From the NCBI RefSeq assembly GCF_029855045.1, contig NZ_CP123228.1, positions 1 through 64,000 on the forward strand: DNA of 64,000 bases. Reading direction: 5' to 3'. Numbering within the stretch: the stretch's first letter is position 1; each line of letters starts with the position of its first letter. This DNA is from Piscinibacter sp. XHJ-5 (GTDB lineage Bacteria > Pseudomonadota > Gammaproteobacteria > Burkholderiales > Burkholderiaceae_C). Below are positions 54,583-63,378 of the stretch, piece by piece. A program made the position numbers and the translations under genes. The notes beneath the pieces were generated by a model. It was not told where the DNA came from. It saw only the letters and a program-made list of their open reading frames with translations, and searched no databases.

Positions 54583-54938
54583 TTTCGAAGACCTTCCTGG
54601 GTTGGATGGGAGTTGTGGGTCTTCTCCCGAACGACGAGCCGCCGGACTCTCGCTGGGCCGGTCCCGACTTCACCGGACGCCTAAGCGAACGCCATACCTG
54701 ATTTCTTGATCCAGCGGACGGCGGCAAGCGTGCACTAGTACCGCAAACGCACGCATCCGTAGCAACCCGCCTGGCGCTCGTGAAGGCCGGGAAAGGTCAT
54801 CGCTTTGCGGCGCTCTTGCGTCGAGAAGCAACCGATGGTCGAGGAAGCGTCACGGTGCGAAAGCCGCACGCCGATGCACGAGCGGTTAGGCATGTCGTGT
54901 GCCAGAAGCGGTGCATCTGCACCGCAAAGGAGATCGAC
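54583..54938. other. 356-bp intergenic region between divergent genes
   Basis: No convincing gene. It includes a lux-box-like element ACCTG-N10-CCAGC (54696-54715) between the FeeM-like gene and the SDR gene. No other structure stood out. Confidence 0.35.
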
Positions 54939-55916
54939 ATGCCCCGATCAGACCGCACTGCCGACAAGCATCGCCGCATCCAGGCCGAGCAGGACCGCGC
55001 CGACGCCGCCAAGCCCAAGGAGGAAAAGCCCCAGGCCAAGGGCGCGGCCCAGGCGGGCGCGCGTGCCCAGCCGCAGGAACTGCCGGCGCAGCACATCGAG
55101 AAGCCGGGCCTGGAGGCCGAGCTGGCGCTCAAGCCGCGCTTTCACGCGCCGGACTACGAGGGCAGCAACAAGCTGCGCCACATGGCGGCCATCGTGACGG
55201 GGGGCGACTCCGGCATCGGCCGCGCGGTGGCGGTGCTGTATGCCCGCGAAGGCGCCGATGTGGCCATCGTCTACCTCAGCGAGGACGAGGATGCCGAGGA
55301 GACGAAACGGTGGGTGGAGGCCGAGGGCCGGCGTTGCCTGCTGATCCGCGGCGACGTGAAGGACGCGGCGTTCTGCAAGCAGGCCGTCGAGCAGACCGTG
55401 CAGGCCTTCGGCAAGCTGGACATCCTGGTGAACAACGCCGCTTTCCAGGAGCACGCCGATTCGCTCGACCAGCTCAGCGACGAGCGCTTCGACGAGACGC
55501 TGCGCACCAACGTCTACGGCTACTTCCACATGGCCCGGGCGGCGCTGCCGTACCTGAAGCAAGGCTCGTCGATCATCAACACCGGCTCGGTGGTGGGCCT
55601 GGAGGGCAGTCCCAAGCTGCTGGACTACTCGACGACCAAGGGCGCCATCCACGCCTTCACCAAGTCGCTGGCTGCCAACCTGATCGACAAGGGCATCCGC
55701 GTCAACGCGGTCGCGCCCGGCCCGGTGTGGACGCCGCTCAACCCGGCGGACAAGCCGGCCGACAAGGTGCAGAAGTTCGGCCAGGACACCGACATGAAGC
55801 GCGCGGCGCAGCCGGAGGAACTGTCACCGGCGTATGTGTTCCTGGCCGCACCGTCGTGTGCGGGCTACATCACCGGCATCGTGCTGCCGGTGACGGGGTC
55901 GATCGGCGCGATCTAG
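54939..55916 (+). CDS. SDR-family oxidoreductase (YghA/stress type)
   Basis: 325 residues. A charged, disordered lysine-rich N-terminus of ~60 residues precedes a classical short-chain dehydrogenase: TGGDSGIGRAVAVLYAREGA (NAD(P) motif), NNAAFQE, the catalytic serine in NTGSVVGLEGSP, YSTTK (Tyr-x-x-x-Lys) and VNAVAPGPVWTPL. The HIEKPGLEAELALKPRFHAPDY segment is typical of the YghA/general-stress group. ATG follows AAAGGAG. Confidence 0.92.
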   Translation: MPRSDRTADKHRRIQAEQDRADAAKPKEEKPQAKGAAQAGARAQPQELPAQHIEKPGLEAELALKPRFHAPDYEGSNKLRHMAAIVTGGDSGIGRAVAVLYAREGADVAIVYLSEDEDAEETKRWVEAEGRRCLLIRGDVKDAAFCKQAVEQTVQAFGKLDILVNNAAFQEHADSLDQLSDERFDETLRTNVYGYFHMARAALPYLKQGSSIINTGSVVGLEGSPKLLDYSTTKGAIHAFTKSLAANLIDKGIRVNAVAPGPVWTPLNPADKPADKVQKFGQDTDMKRAAQPEELSPAYVFLAAPSCAGYITGIVLPVTGSIGAI

Positions 55917-55924
55917 CGGGCCGC

Positions 55925-56152
55925 CTAGCGGCCGAAGAAATGCTGGAAGACCTGAGGTTCGATGACTTCGCGGATCGCCATGCCGCGCAGCGGCTCCTCG
56001 AAGGGCTGCGACGGGCGCGGCGAGTCGAGGTCGGCGGGCATCGTGATGTCCCAGGGGCGGCCGCGGCGCGGCTCGGCGTCGCCGCCGGCCAGCAGTTCGG
56101 CCAGCGATTCGGCGGGGGCCGCCGTGCGGGTTTGAGGACGAGACCGTTTCAT
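55925..56152 (-). CDS. small hypothetical protein
   Basis: 75 residues, mostly disordered and charged, with RGRPWDITMPADLDSPRPSQ and a C-terminal helical segment FEEPLRGMAIREVIEPQVFQHFFGR. No domain known; small proteins like this occur in Burkholderiales. The stop codon falls within a hairpin (GGCCGC-CTA-GCGGCC) that may terminate both this gene and the convergent SDR gene. Confidence 0.6.
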   Translation of the reverse strand: MKRSRPQTRTAAPAESLAELLAGGDAEPRRGRPWDITMPADLDSPRPSQPFEEPLRGMAIREVIEPQVFQHFFGR

Positions 56153-56277
56153 GATGCTGCTCCCAACTTCCTGTGTGAGATCAGTATCGGCAGCGTCTGG
56201 CAGCCGCATGCGCCGAAATGGCAGGCTGGCCGGTGCCAATTCCGGACCGGGCGCGCGGCGCGTGACAAACTCGACTC

Positions 56278-56745
56278 ATGCCCCGACTGCACGATGTCGA
56301 CCCGACGGCGGCCGCGCCCCGGCCACGCGGCCGGCCGGCCGATCCGCAGAAATTCGCCGTGAAGGTGAAGCCCAGCCGCATCGACGGCCAGGGCGCATTC
56401 GCCGCGGAACCCATCCCGGCCCGGCGCAAGATCGGCGAGGTGCGAGGTGAAGCCATCAGCGTGCGCGAGGCGCGACGGCGGGCCAAGGGCTGCGCGCGCA
56501 TCATGATCGTCGAGCTCAGCGAGCGCCGCGCGATCGACGCCGCGCAGTCGAGCGACCCGCTGCGTTTCACCAACCATTCGTGCCGCCCCAACGCGGTGCT
56601 GCGCATCCGCCAGGGGCGGGTCGAGTTCTATGCGATGCGCGACATCGCCTCCGGCGAGGAGATCACCGTGAACTACGGCGAGACGCACCACGACGGCAGG
56701 CTGCGCTGCCGCTGCGGTGCGCCGGGCTGCGTCGGGATGCTGTGA
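56278..56745 (+). CDS. SET-domain protein lysine methyltransferase
   Basis: 155 residues, almost only a SET domain: IDGQGAFAAEPIPAR, LRFTNHSCRPNAVL (SAM and lysine channel), GEEITVNYGE (catalytic tyrosine) and a post-SET zinc motif RCRCGAPGCVG. Eukaryotic-looking and sporadic in bacteria. An arginine-proline-rich AT-hook-like stretch (PRPRGRPADP) at the N-terminus could bind DNA. Target unknown. Confidence 0.92.
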   Translation: MPRLHDVDPTAAAPRPRGRPADPQKFAVKVKPSRIDGQGAFAAEPIPARRKIGEVRGEAISVREARRRAKGCARIMIVELSERRAIDAAQSSDPLRFTNHSCRPNAVLRIRQGRVEFYAMRDIASGEEITVNYGETHHDGRLRCRCGAPGCVGML

Positions 56746-56749
56746 CGCG

Positions 56750-57547
56750 TCATGCCGCCGTCGCTTGCGACACCGTCTCGCCGGCCACGCCATCCTCGGC
56801 CAGCGGCTCGAGCACCGCGATCGCCGCCCCGACCGGGTCGGCGAACACCGCGAAGCGGCCGACACCGGGAATGTCGGTGGGCGGGCTGAGGACCTGGCCG
56901 CCGAGCGCACGTGCCTTGTCGGCGCTGGCGTCGCAGCCCGCCACCGACACGTAGGGCAGCCACATCGACTGCGCCTTGGGCTCGGCCGAGCGCATCAGCC
57001 CGCCGCGCGAGACGCTGTCGCGCTTGAGCACGTAGTAGGTGCCGGCCGGCCCGAGGTCCATGGTCTCGTGGCTGTAGCCGAGCACCCGCTGGTAGAAGGC
57101 CAGCGCGCCCTGCTCGTCGGGCGTCCACAGCTCGTTCCAGCACCACGCGCCGGTGGCGTTCCCGGCATCGTCGGGCGGGTCGTCGGTGCCGCTCGCCCAC
57201 AGGCCGAACACCGCCCCCGACGGGTCGGCGACCACGGCGCCGCGCCCTTCCTTGCCGAAGGCGGCCGGCGGCTGGATGGAGCGCGCCCCGGCGGCCAGCG
57301 CCGTGCGGTAGGTGGCGTCGACGTCGTCGACCGACGCATGTGCCAGCCAGTGGGCGCGCTCGGTCGGCGGCGCGCTGCGAAAGCCGCCTATGCCCTGGCT
57401 GCCGTTGAAGATCATGTGATAGCGCTGCTCGCCCATCGGCATCGATTCGGTGTGCCAGTTGAACAGCGGGTCGTAGAACTTGCGGGCCTTGGCAAAGTGG
57501 CCGGAGACATGCTCGAACCACACGAACTTGCCGGTCAGGTGCTTCAT
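56750..57547 (-). CDS. VOC-family protein (two glyoxalase-like domains)
   Basis: 265 residues with two vicinal-oxygen-chelate modules (about 1-125 and 135-250), similar to the actinobacterial CFP30B/27-kDa antigen-like proteins. First module: KFVWFEHVSGHFAKARKFYDPLF; second: WNELWTPDEQGALAFYQRVLGY. Function unknown; could be a dioxygenase, lyase or ligand-binding protein. Its stop lies 4 bp from the stop of the SET gene, in the opposite direction. Confidence 0.88.
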   Translation of the reverse strand: MKHLTGKFVWFEHVSGHFAKARKFYDPLFNWHTESMPMGEQRYHMIFNGSQGIGGFRSAPPTERAHWLAHASVDDVDATYRTALAAGARSIQPPAAFGKEGRGAVVADPSGAVFGLWASGTDDPPDDAGNATGAWCWNELWTPDEQGALAFYQRVLGYSHETMDLGPAGTYYVLKRDSVSRGGLMRSAEPKAQSMWLPYVSVAGCDASADKARALGGQVLSPPTDIPGVGRFAVFADPVGAAIAVLEPLAEDGVAGETVSQATAA

Positions 57548-57673
57548 CGTCGCTCCTTCGTCGTCTCTGCCGAAGCCTTCAACATAGGCGATGGAGGTGC
57601 GCGAGGAAAGGCTCGCGGTCTTGCCCCCTCTGCCCGCAAGCGGCGAGATGGGGCAAACATCGGCCTGTCGTGG

Positions 57674-59002
57674 CTAGCGTTGCTGGAACAGGACCAGCCG
57701 GGTGTCCTTCGTCTGGTTGTTCGCGCTGGCCACCAGGTTGACTTCGTAGCGCATGCCCGGCACGGGCATCTGCGGCGCGACGTCGAAGCTGAAGTCGCCG
57801 TTGCGGTCGGCGGTGATGCGCTCGTTGAACAGTTTCTGTGCGACGCCGACCATGCCGACGACCGACGCGACGCCGATCACCTCGGCGTCGACGGCGGCGA
57901 AGGGTGCCGTCTTGCCGCGCACCGTGAACTTTCCGGCCGGCACGCCGGCGTTCGGCGCGTGGCTGGTCACCGTCAGCGGCAGGCCGATGGCGGCCGTCGG
58001 CTGCTGCTCGACCACGAAGTTCCAGGTGCTGCGCACCGGGTTGCCGGCCACGTCGCGCGCGGAGACGTCGGCCACATAGCGTCCCGGCGCCATCTCGCTG
58101 CGGTGGGTGAAGAAGTCCGGCGAGATGCTCGACTGGGCGGTCACGTCGCGGCCCGACAGCGTGATGCGCACGCTCTTCGGGTCGACGCCCAGCCCGCCGC
58201 GGTCATCGAAGGTGCCCGACACGGTGACCGGTCCGGTGGCGATCACGGTCTCGTTGTCGCGCGGGTACTGGTTGCGGATGGTCGGTGGACGCGAGTCGAC
58301 CAGCATCTGGTTGCGCGTGAGGTTGCTGCGCACGACCTGGCCGTTGGATTCGAGCGTTGCCACGATGGGCACGCCGCCGGTCACCTTGTCGAGCCGCTTC
58401 AGCGTGTAGCTGCCCTCGTAGCGTCCCGGTGCGGTCTCGCGCATGGGGACGTTGGCGACGTTCTCGATCGTGAACGAGGCGCGCGCGCCCGGCGTGCCCT
58501 CGGCGACGAACTTCAGCTCCGTGCCGGGTTCCAGCCGGTCGACCGGCGTGGCCACGAAGCGGTTCAGTGCCAGCGGCTGCGGGCGGGGTTGCGGCTGGGG
58601 CGCGGCCACGACGACCGGCGCCGCGTTCAGACGCGCCATCGTCGATACGCTGCTGCGCCCGTTGCGTCGCAGCGTGACGGTGGCGGCCGAGTTCGCGTTC
58701 GCGCGGTCGTTCGGCCGCAGGGTGTACGAGCCCTCGTACACGCCGTCGTCGACCTCCTGCAGCACCAGCGTGCGCGTCACGCCGGCCACCCGCACCGTGG
58801 CGCGTGATCCCGGCGTGCCCTCGACGCGGAAGAACAGCTCGTTGCCCGCGGCAACCTTTTCCGCCGGCTCCATCTCGAAACTGGCGATCTGCGGCGGCGG
58901 CGGGACCTTCTTGGCGGCCATTGCCGGGTCGGCCGTCGCCAGCGCCAGGGTCAGCGTCGACAGAAGCAGCGCGGCGAAGCGCCGGATGAGGGATGCACGC
59001 AT
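57674..59002 (-). CDS. exported protein with Ig-like repeats
   Basis: 442 residues with signal peptide 1-29 (AMA-AKK). Repeating domains of about 95-110 residues share PGRYEGSYTLKRLD or GVYEGSYTLRPNDRA patterns and, further on, PPTIRNQYPRDNETVIATG (Ig-like fold). Two repeats align (SFEMEPAEKVAAGNELFFRV and RFVATPVDRLEPGTELKFVA). A proline/glutamine linker joins them. A cell-surface or periplasmic binding protein, function unknown. Confidence 0.8.
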   Translation of the reverse strand: MRASLIRRFAALLLSTLTLALATADPAMAAKKVPPPPQIASFEMEPAEKVAAGNELFFRVEGTPGSRATVRVAGVTRTLVLQEVDDGVYEGSYTLRPNDRANANSAATVTLRRNGRSSVSTMARLNAAPVVVAAPQPQPRPQPLALNRFVATPVDRLEPGTELKFVAEGTPGARASFTIENVANVPMRETAPGRYEGSYTLKRLDKVTGGVPIVATLESNGQVVRSNLTRNQMLVDSRPPTIRNQYPRDNETVIATGPVTVSGTFDDRGGLGVDPKSVRITLSGRDVTAQSSISPDFFTHRSEMAPGRYVADVSARDVAGNPVRSTWNFVVEQQPTAAIGLPLTVTSHAPNAGVPAGKFTVRGKTAPFAAVDAEVIGVASVVGMVGVAQKLFNERITADRNGDFSFDVAPQMPVPGMRYEVNLVASANNQTKDTRLVLFQQR

Positions 59003-59088
59003 GGAGGTTCTCCTGTGGTGTTGCGCCACTCCATGTCGGGCAAGAGTCGCTCCCAGTAAGTGAGCGACAGCGTTGGAAAAGAGGCCGG

Positions 59089-59208
59089 CTACCGAGGCCG
59101 GCGCAGCAGCCGCGACCGGCCGAGGGCGATCCACTCCGACAGCCCCCACAGCAGCGCGCAGCCGAAGGCCGCGGGCCGGGTGATCGCGATGCGCAAGGTT
59201 CCTTTCAT
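59089..59208 (-). CDS. small single-span membrane protein
   Basis: 39 residues (MKGTLRIAITRPAAFG, then CALLWGLSEWIALGRSRLL) with one transmembrane segment and basic C-terminus. Small Burkholderiales proteins with a LWGL.E..AL.RSR motif are familiar to me. It lies about 80 bp from the Ig-like gene. Weakly supported. Confidence 0.55.
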   Translation of the reverse strand: MKGTLRIAITRPAAFGCALLWGLSEWIALGRSRLLRRPR

Positions 59209-59287
59209 GGCGGCCACCGTAGGCGGCCACTGTGACCTCGCGATGGCGCGACCGTGACACGCCGCGGCCACATCGCGCCGCTACGCT

Positions 59288-60313
59288 GTGCGCCTCGTGG
59301 ACCCCGACCTTCCCGAGCTGCCCGAGCTGCAGCGCCTGGCTGCCCGGGCAGGCACTGCCTTGTCCCACCGCACCGCCTGCGAAATCGACTGCGGCCAGCG
59401 GCGTTTCGGCGTGTCCGTGCTCACGCTGGGCAGCGCCGCGCCCGACGCCCCGGCCGCGGGCTTTTTCGGCGGCGTGCACGGGCTGGAGCGCATCGGCGCA
59501 GAGGTCGTGATGGCCTTCCTGCGCAGCCTCGTCGCGCGCCTCGCCTGGGACGAGCTGCTGCACCGCCAGCTCGACAGCATGCGGCTGGTGTTCATGCCGC
59601 TGGTCAATCCCGGCGGCCTGTACCGCGGCACGCGGGCCAATCCCAACGGGGTCGACCTGATGCGCAACGCCCCGGTCGATGCGCTCGATCCGGTGCCGTT
59701 CCTGATCGGCGGACAGCGGTTGAGCGCCTCGCTGCCCTGGTACCGCGGGCCGCTGGGCGCGAGCATGCAAGCCGAGGCGCAGGCGCTGTGCCGTGTCGTG
59801 GAGGAGGAGCTGCTGCCGCGGCCCTTCAGCATCGCGGTGGACTGCCATTCGGGCTTCGGCCTGCGCGACCGCATCTGGTTTCCGTACGCGCACACCGCGC
59901 GGCCGATCGAGCATCTGCCGGAGATGCATGCGCTGGCCGAGCTGTTCGACCAGGCGCTGCTGCACCACCGCTATGTCGTCGAGCCGCAGAGCCGCCAGTA
60001 CCTCGCGCACGGGGACCTCTGGGACCACCTGTACCGGCGCGCCTGCGCCGATCCGGCTCGCCGCTTCCTGCCGCTGACGCTGGAGATGGGCTCGTGGCTG
60101 TGGGTGAAGAAGAACCCGCGCCAGCTGTTCTCGCGCCACGGCATCTTCAATCCGCTGATCGAGCACCGCCAGCAGCGGGTGCTGCGCCGACATGTGCAAT
60201 GGCTCGATTGCGTGGCGCGGGCAGCCTGCAGCCATGCGCGCTGGCTGCCGCGCGGCGCGACGCGCGACGCGCACCGCGAGCAGGCGCTGTCGCGCTGGTA
60301 CCGCTCGGCGTGA
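59288..60313 (+). CDS. M14-type zinc carboxypeptidase-like hydrolase
   Basis: 341 residues with the M14/succinylglutamate-desuccinylase-like metal site: GGVHGLERIG (H..E), SIAVDCHSGFGLRD (H) and LTLEMGSWLW (catalytic E). Shares NPGGLYRGTRANPNGVDLMRN with other DUF2817-like members. GTG 59288 start. Substrate unknown, but probably a peptide or amide. Confidence 0.85.
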   Translation: MRLVDPDLPELPELQRLAARAGTALSHRTACEIDCGQRRFGVSVLTLGSAAPDAPAAGFFGGVHGLERIGAEVVMAFLRSLVARLAWDELLHRQLDSMRLVFMPLVNPGGLYRGTRANPNGVDLMRNAPVDALDPVPFLIGGQRLSASLPWYRGPLGASMQAEAQALCRVVEEELLPRPFSIAVDCHSGFGLRDRIWFPYAHTARPIEHLPEMHALAELFDQALLHHRYVVEPQSRQYLAHGDLWDHLYRRACADPARRFLPLTLEMGSWLWVKKNPRQLFSRHGIFNPLIEHRQQRVLRRHVQWLDCVARAACSHARWLPRGATRDAHREQALSRWYRSA

Positions 60314-60320
60314 GCGCCGA

Positions 60321-60644
60321 TCAGCGCCGAGGCGCCCGTCCGCGTCGATGGAACTCCAGCAGTTCGTCGCCCAGCGCCGCCAGCTCGGGGCCGCCGCGGC
60401 GCCTGGCGATGGCAAAGCGCTCGCGCGCGTAGATGCGGTCGAAAGCGAGGCGGGACACGTGCGCCGACCAGCCGTTTTGCGCCATCAGCGCCGAGAAGCG
60501 CTCCAGCGTCGCCTGCTCCACCTGCAGCGGGCGGGCCGAGGGCGGCAGCAGCTGGCCGATCACCAGGACGGCCGAAGCGTGTTGGACCAGCAGCGGCGAC
60601 GGGCCGGTGCTGGGGCGAAGGGGGCGGTCGGCAGCGGGCTTCAT
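60321..60644 (-). CDS. hypothetical protein
   Basis: 107 residues, helical and basic at the C-terminus (FAIARRRGGPELAALGDELL). SPLLVQHASAVLVIGQLLPP is hydrophobic enough for a buried helix. No recognised domain. Convergent with the M14 gene with a 7-bp gap. ATG 60644 chosen. Confidence 0.55.
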   Translation of the reverse strand: MKPAADRPLRPSTGPSPLLVQHASAVLVIGQLLPPSARPLQVEQATLERFSALMAQNGWSAHVSRLAFDRIYARERFAIARRRGGPELAALGDELLEFHRRGRAPRR

Positions 60645-60738
60645 GGCTTGCCACGATAGGCCGCGCCTCCCTCGCCGAGCCGCGGAAAAACCGTGCAACG
60701 GCGGCGCATTTCAACACCCGGTCCCGATGGCGCGGCGC

Positions 60739-61827
60739 TCAAGGGCGGGTGGCGCACGGCACCAGCGGCACCACCTGGGGAGCGGCGCCGCGCCGGGCGT
60801 CGTCGCCGCGCAGGCCCGCCGGCGGGCGCAACAGCAGCGACCGGTCCCACACCAGCGCCGCGGCCTGGTCGACGGCGGCCGCCGTCTGTCCGGTGGCGAC
60901 ATGGTGGACCATGTGGCCGCTGCCTTCGACGATGCGCAGCCAGCTGCGGTCCAGCCGGTGGTGCAGGCGGCCCGAGTGCCAGCGTGTGCTCATCACCTGG
61001 TCGTCGGCGCCGGCCACCAGCACGGCCGGCACCTCCAGCCCGGCATAGCGCCGCTGCAGCGACGCGGTGGCGGGAATCATCATCGCGCTCTCGGCGGCAC
61101 TGGCCCGCAGTTGCGACGGCCGCAGCGACATGGCGGCCGGATAGCCGTCGCGGAACGCCGCCGTCGGACTTGCCGGCGCGAACGCGCGGCGTACCGCGAG
61201 AGGCCACAGCAGGCGCCCGAGCAGCGGCCCGACGGTGTGGCGCCACAGGGAACCGATGACCGGGAGCGCCGGCGCCGACAGCATCAGCGTGTCGACGCGC
61301 ACTGTCGGGAAGTAGTAGCCCGACACGAGGACCAGGCTGCCGAGGTCCTTCGGATGGCGCAGGCCCATCGCCAGCGCCACCAGGGCACCCCACGAGTGGC
61401 CCAGCACCACCGGCTGCGACACCCCCAGGCGCGCCAGCGCCGCGTGCAGCAGGTCGGCCTGGGCCGACGGGCCCCAGCGGTGTCCGTCGGGCCTCTCGCT
61501 CCAGCCGAATCCTGGCCGGTCGAACACGACGACGCGGTAGCGCTCGGCGAGCTGGCGCGTCAGGCCGCTGAGTTCGAACTCCTCGGCCATGGTGCCGTTG
61601 CCGTGCAGCAGCACCACCGTCTGCGCGGCGTCGTCGCGCCCGTGCACGGTGAAGTGCAGCCGCACGCCGTCGACGCTGACGAAGCGGCCTTTGGGGGGGA
61701 AGTCGCGCTCGGCGCGCTGCGTCTGCCGCTGGACGGCGATGGCGCAGGCGGCCAGGACGGCGGCAGTGCCCGCGGCGGCGACGAGCCAGCGCGGATCGGA
61801 CGGGCGGCGAAGGGAGGGTGTGCGCAT
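60739..61827 (-). CDS. membrane-anchored alpha/beta hydrolase
   Basis: About 362 residues. An N-terminal anchor (WLVAAAGTAAVLAACAIAV) precedes an alpha/beta hydrolase: HGNGTMAEEF (oxyanion region), VVFDRPGFGWSERP, nucleophile elbow GHSWGALVALA, acid in LVAGADDQVM and histidine in VEGSGHMVHH. Likely an esterase or epoxide-hydrolase-like enzyme outside the cytoplasm. ATG 61827. Confidence 0.92.
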   Translation of the reverse strand: MRTPSLRRPSDPRWLVAAAGTAAVLAACAIAVQRQTQRAERDFPPKGRFVSVDGVRLHFTVHGRDDAAQTVVLLHGNGTMAEEFELSGLTRQLAERYRVVVFDRPGFGWSERPDGHRWGPSAQADLLHAALARLGVSQPVVLGHSWGALVALAMGLRHPKDLGSLVLVSGYYFPTVRVDTLMLSAPALPVIGSLWRHTVGPLLGRLLWPLAVRRAFAPASPTAAFRDGYPAAMSLRPSQLRASAAESAMMIPATASLQRRYAGLEVPAVLVAGADDQVMSTRWHSGRLHHRLDRSWLRIVEGSGHMVHHVATGQTAAAVDQAAALVWDRSLLLRPPAGLRGDDARRGAAPQVVPLVPCATRP

Positions 61828-61886
61828 GCCTCGAATCGGCAAGCCACGTTCCCGAGCCGCGGGCATGCCGATTGCGCCGGGGCGGC

Positions 61887-62810
61887 ATGAGCCATCCGAG
61901 CGCCAGCGATCCCGGGGCCGTGCAGGCCGAGGTGCGGGACTTCCTGCGCCGCTCGCACTACATGGAGCGCGGCGCGGTGTTCACCGATCTCGACGGCACG
62001 GCCGTGCACGAGCGCGACGGTCGGGCCTGCATTCCGCCGGACGTGGAGGACGGCCTGAAGCGGGTGCACGACAGCGGCCGGCGCGTCGTCATCAACACGC
62101 TGCGCTTTCCGCGTTCGGTGATCAGCGCCTTTGCGCAGGAGTGGTTTCGCATCACCGGCGAGGCCATCCCGCTGGTCGCGCTGAAGGGAAGCCTGCTGGG
62201 ACACATCGCGCCGGCCGCCGACGGCACGCTCGGCTTCGAGGAGCTGGAGGCCGCGGTGCTCGACCCTGCCGAAGTCGACGAGCTGATGCTGGGCGTGGAG
62301 GGCCTGGTGAAGCAGGGCGCCGACGACCTTCTGGTGTTCTTCTATCCACGCGACTGGCGTCGGGGCGAGCTGCTGTGGACGCCCGATACGCGCCGGCTGG
62401 ATGCGGCGCGCGCCAAGTACGTGAGCGCCTCGGAGGTCTTCGGCGGCCCCGTCGACGTGCTGCATGCACGCCTGAGCGCGGCCGACGTGTGCCTGGTGTT
62501 CCTGCTCGACGAGGCGCCCGAAGACCGCCGCATGGCCTACCAGCACACGGAGCGCACGCGATTCGTCACGCACGTCGGCGTGGACAAGCGCTATGGCACC
62601 GAGCGCATGGCGCGCCACCTCGGCATCGACCTCGAGCACAGCGTCGGCGCCGGCGACGCGCAGACCGACACCTTCCTGTCGGCCGTGGGGCTGGCGGCGA
62701 TCGTCGGCAACGCCGAGCTCGACTTCAAGGGCATCCGCGCGACGCTGCGGCTGGCCGATCCGCTGGCATGGGGACGGGTGCTGGTCCAGCTCGGCAGCGC
62801 GACGGGGTGA
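61887..62810 (+). CDS. HAD-superfamily hydrolase
   Basis: 307 residues. HAD motif I VFTDLDGTAVHE (catalytic Asp), motif II TLRFPRS, a Cof-type cap of about 120 residues and motif IV GAGDAQTDTFL. A sugar-phosphate or lipid phosphatase is likely; the substrate is not evident. ATG 61887 chosen. Next to the LapA-like gene. Confidence 0.88.
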   Translation: MSHPSASDPGAVQAEVRDFLRRSHYMERGAVFTDLDGTAVHERDGRACIPPDVEDGLKRVHDSGRRVVINTLRFPRSVISAFAQEWFRITGEAIPLVALKGSLLGHIAPAADGTLGFEELEAAVLDPAEVDELMLGVEGLVKQGADDLLVFFYPRDWRRGELLWTPDTRRLDAARAKYVSASEVFGGPVDVLHARLSAADVCLVFLLDEAPEDRRMAYQHTERTRFVTHVGVDKRYGTERMARHLGIDLEHSVGAGDAQTDTFLSAVGLAAIVGNAELDFKGIRATLRLADPLAWGRVLVQLGSATG

Positions 62811-62862
62811 CGCCGGCGGGCGCGTCATTTGCTCGACGCAGGCATATGCCAAGGAGACCGTG

Positions 62863-63363
62863 ATGCGATTCCGCACCTTGTTCCTCTTCGCCGTGCTGGC
62901 GCTGACCTTGCTGTTCGCGCTGCTGAACTGGGAGGCGTTCACCGCGCCGACCACGCTGTCGCTGGTCTTCGGCACCGTGCAGGCGCCTCTGGGGCTGATC
63001 ATGCTCGGCGTGGTGTTCGTGCTGGCCGCCATGTGCCTGGCCTACCTGATCTGGGTGCAGGGCTCGGCGCTGATGGACTCGCGCCGCCACGCCAAGGAGC
63101 TGCAGCTGCACCGCGAGCTGGCCGACAAGGCCGAGGCTTCGCGCTTCACCGAGCTGCGCAACTTCATCGATGTCGAGCTGCAGAAGATGGAGCGCGTGCA
63201 GGCCGACGCCCGCACCCAGCTCGTCGCGCGCATCGAGGAGATGGAAAAGCGCACGCGGCTGGCGGTGCAGGAGACCGGCAGCTCGCTGTCGGCCTACATC
63301 GGCGAGCTGGAGCATCGCATCGAGCACCGCGGGCCGAACGGGTCGGATCCGACGGCGCATTGA
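62863..63363 (+). CDS. LapA-domain (DUF1049) membrane protein
   Basis: 166 residues with two N-terminal membrane spans (LFLFAVLALTLLFALLNWEAF and LGLIMLGVVFVLAAMCLAYLIW), typical of LapA/YciS, then a cytoplasmic coiled-coil of about 100 residues. In E. coli the LapA-LapB pair regulates LpxC and lipopolysaccharide assembly; this homolog has a longer tail than E. coli LapA. ATG after AAGGAGACC. Confidence 0.85.
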   Translation: MRFRTLFLFAVLALTLLFALLNWEAFTAPTTLSLVFGTVQAPLGLIMLGVVFVLAAMCLAYLIWVQGSALMDSRRHAKELQLHRELADKAEASRFTELRNFIDVELQKMERVQADARTQLVARIEEMEKRTRLAVQETGSSLSAYIGELEHRIEHRGPNGSDPTAH

Positions 63364-63378
63364 GGATGGCAGGGGCGT

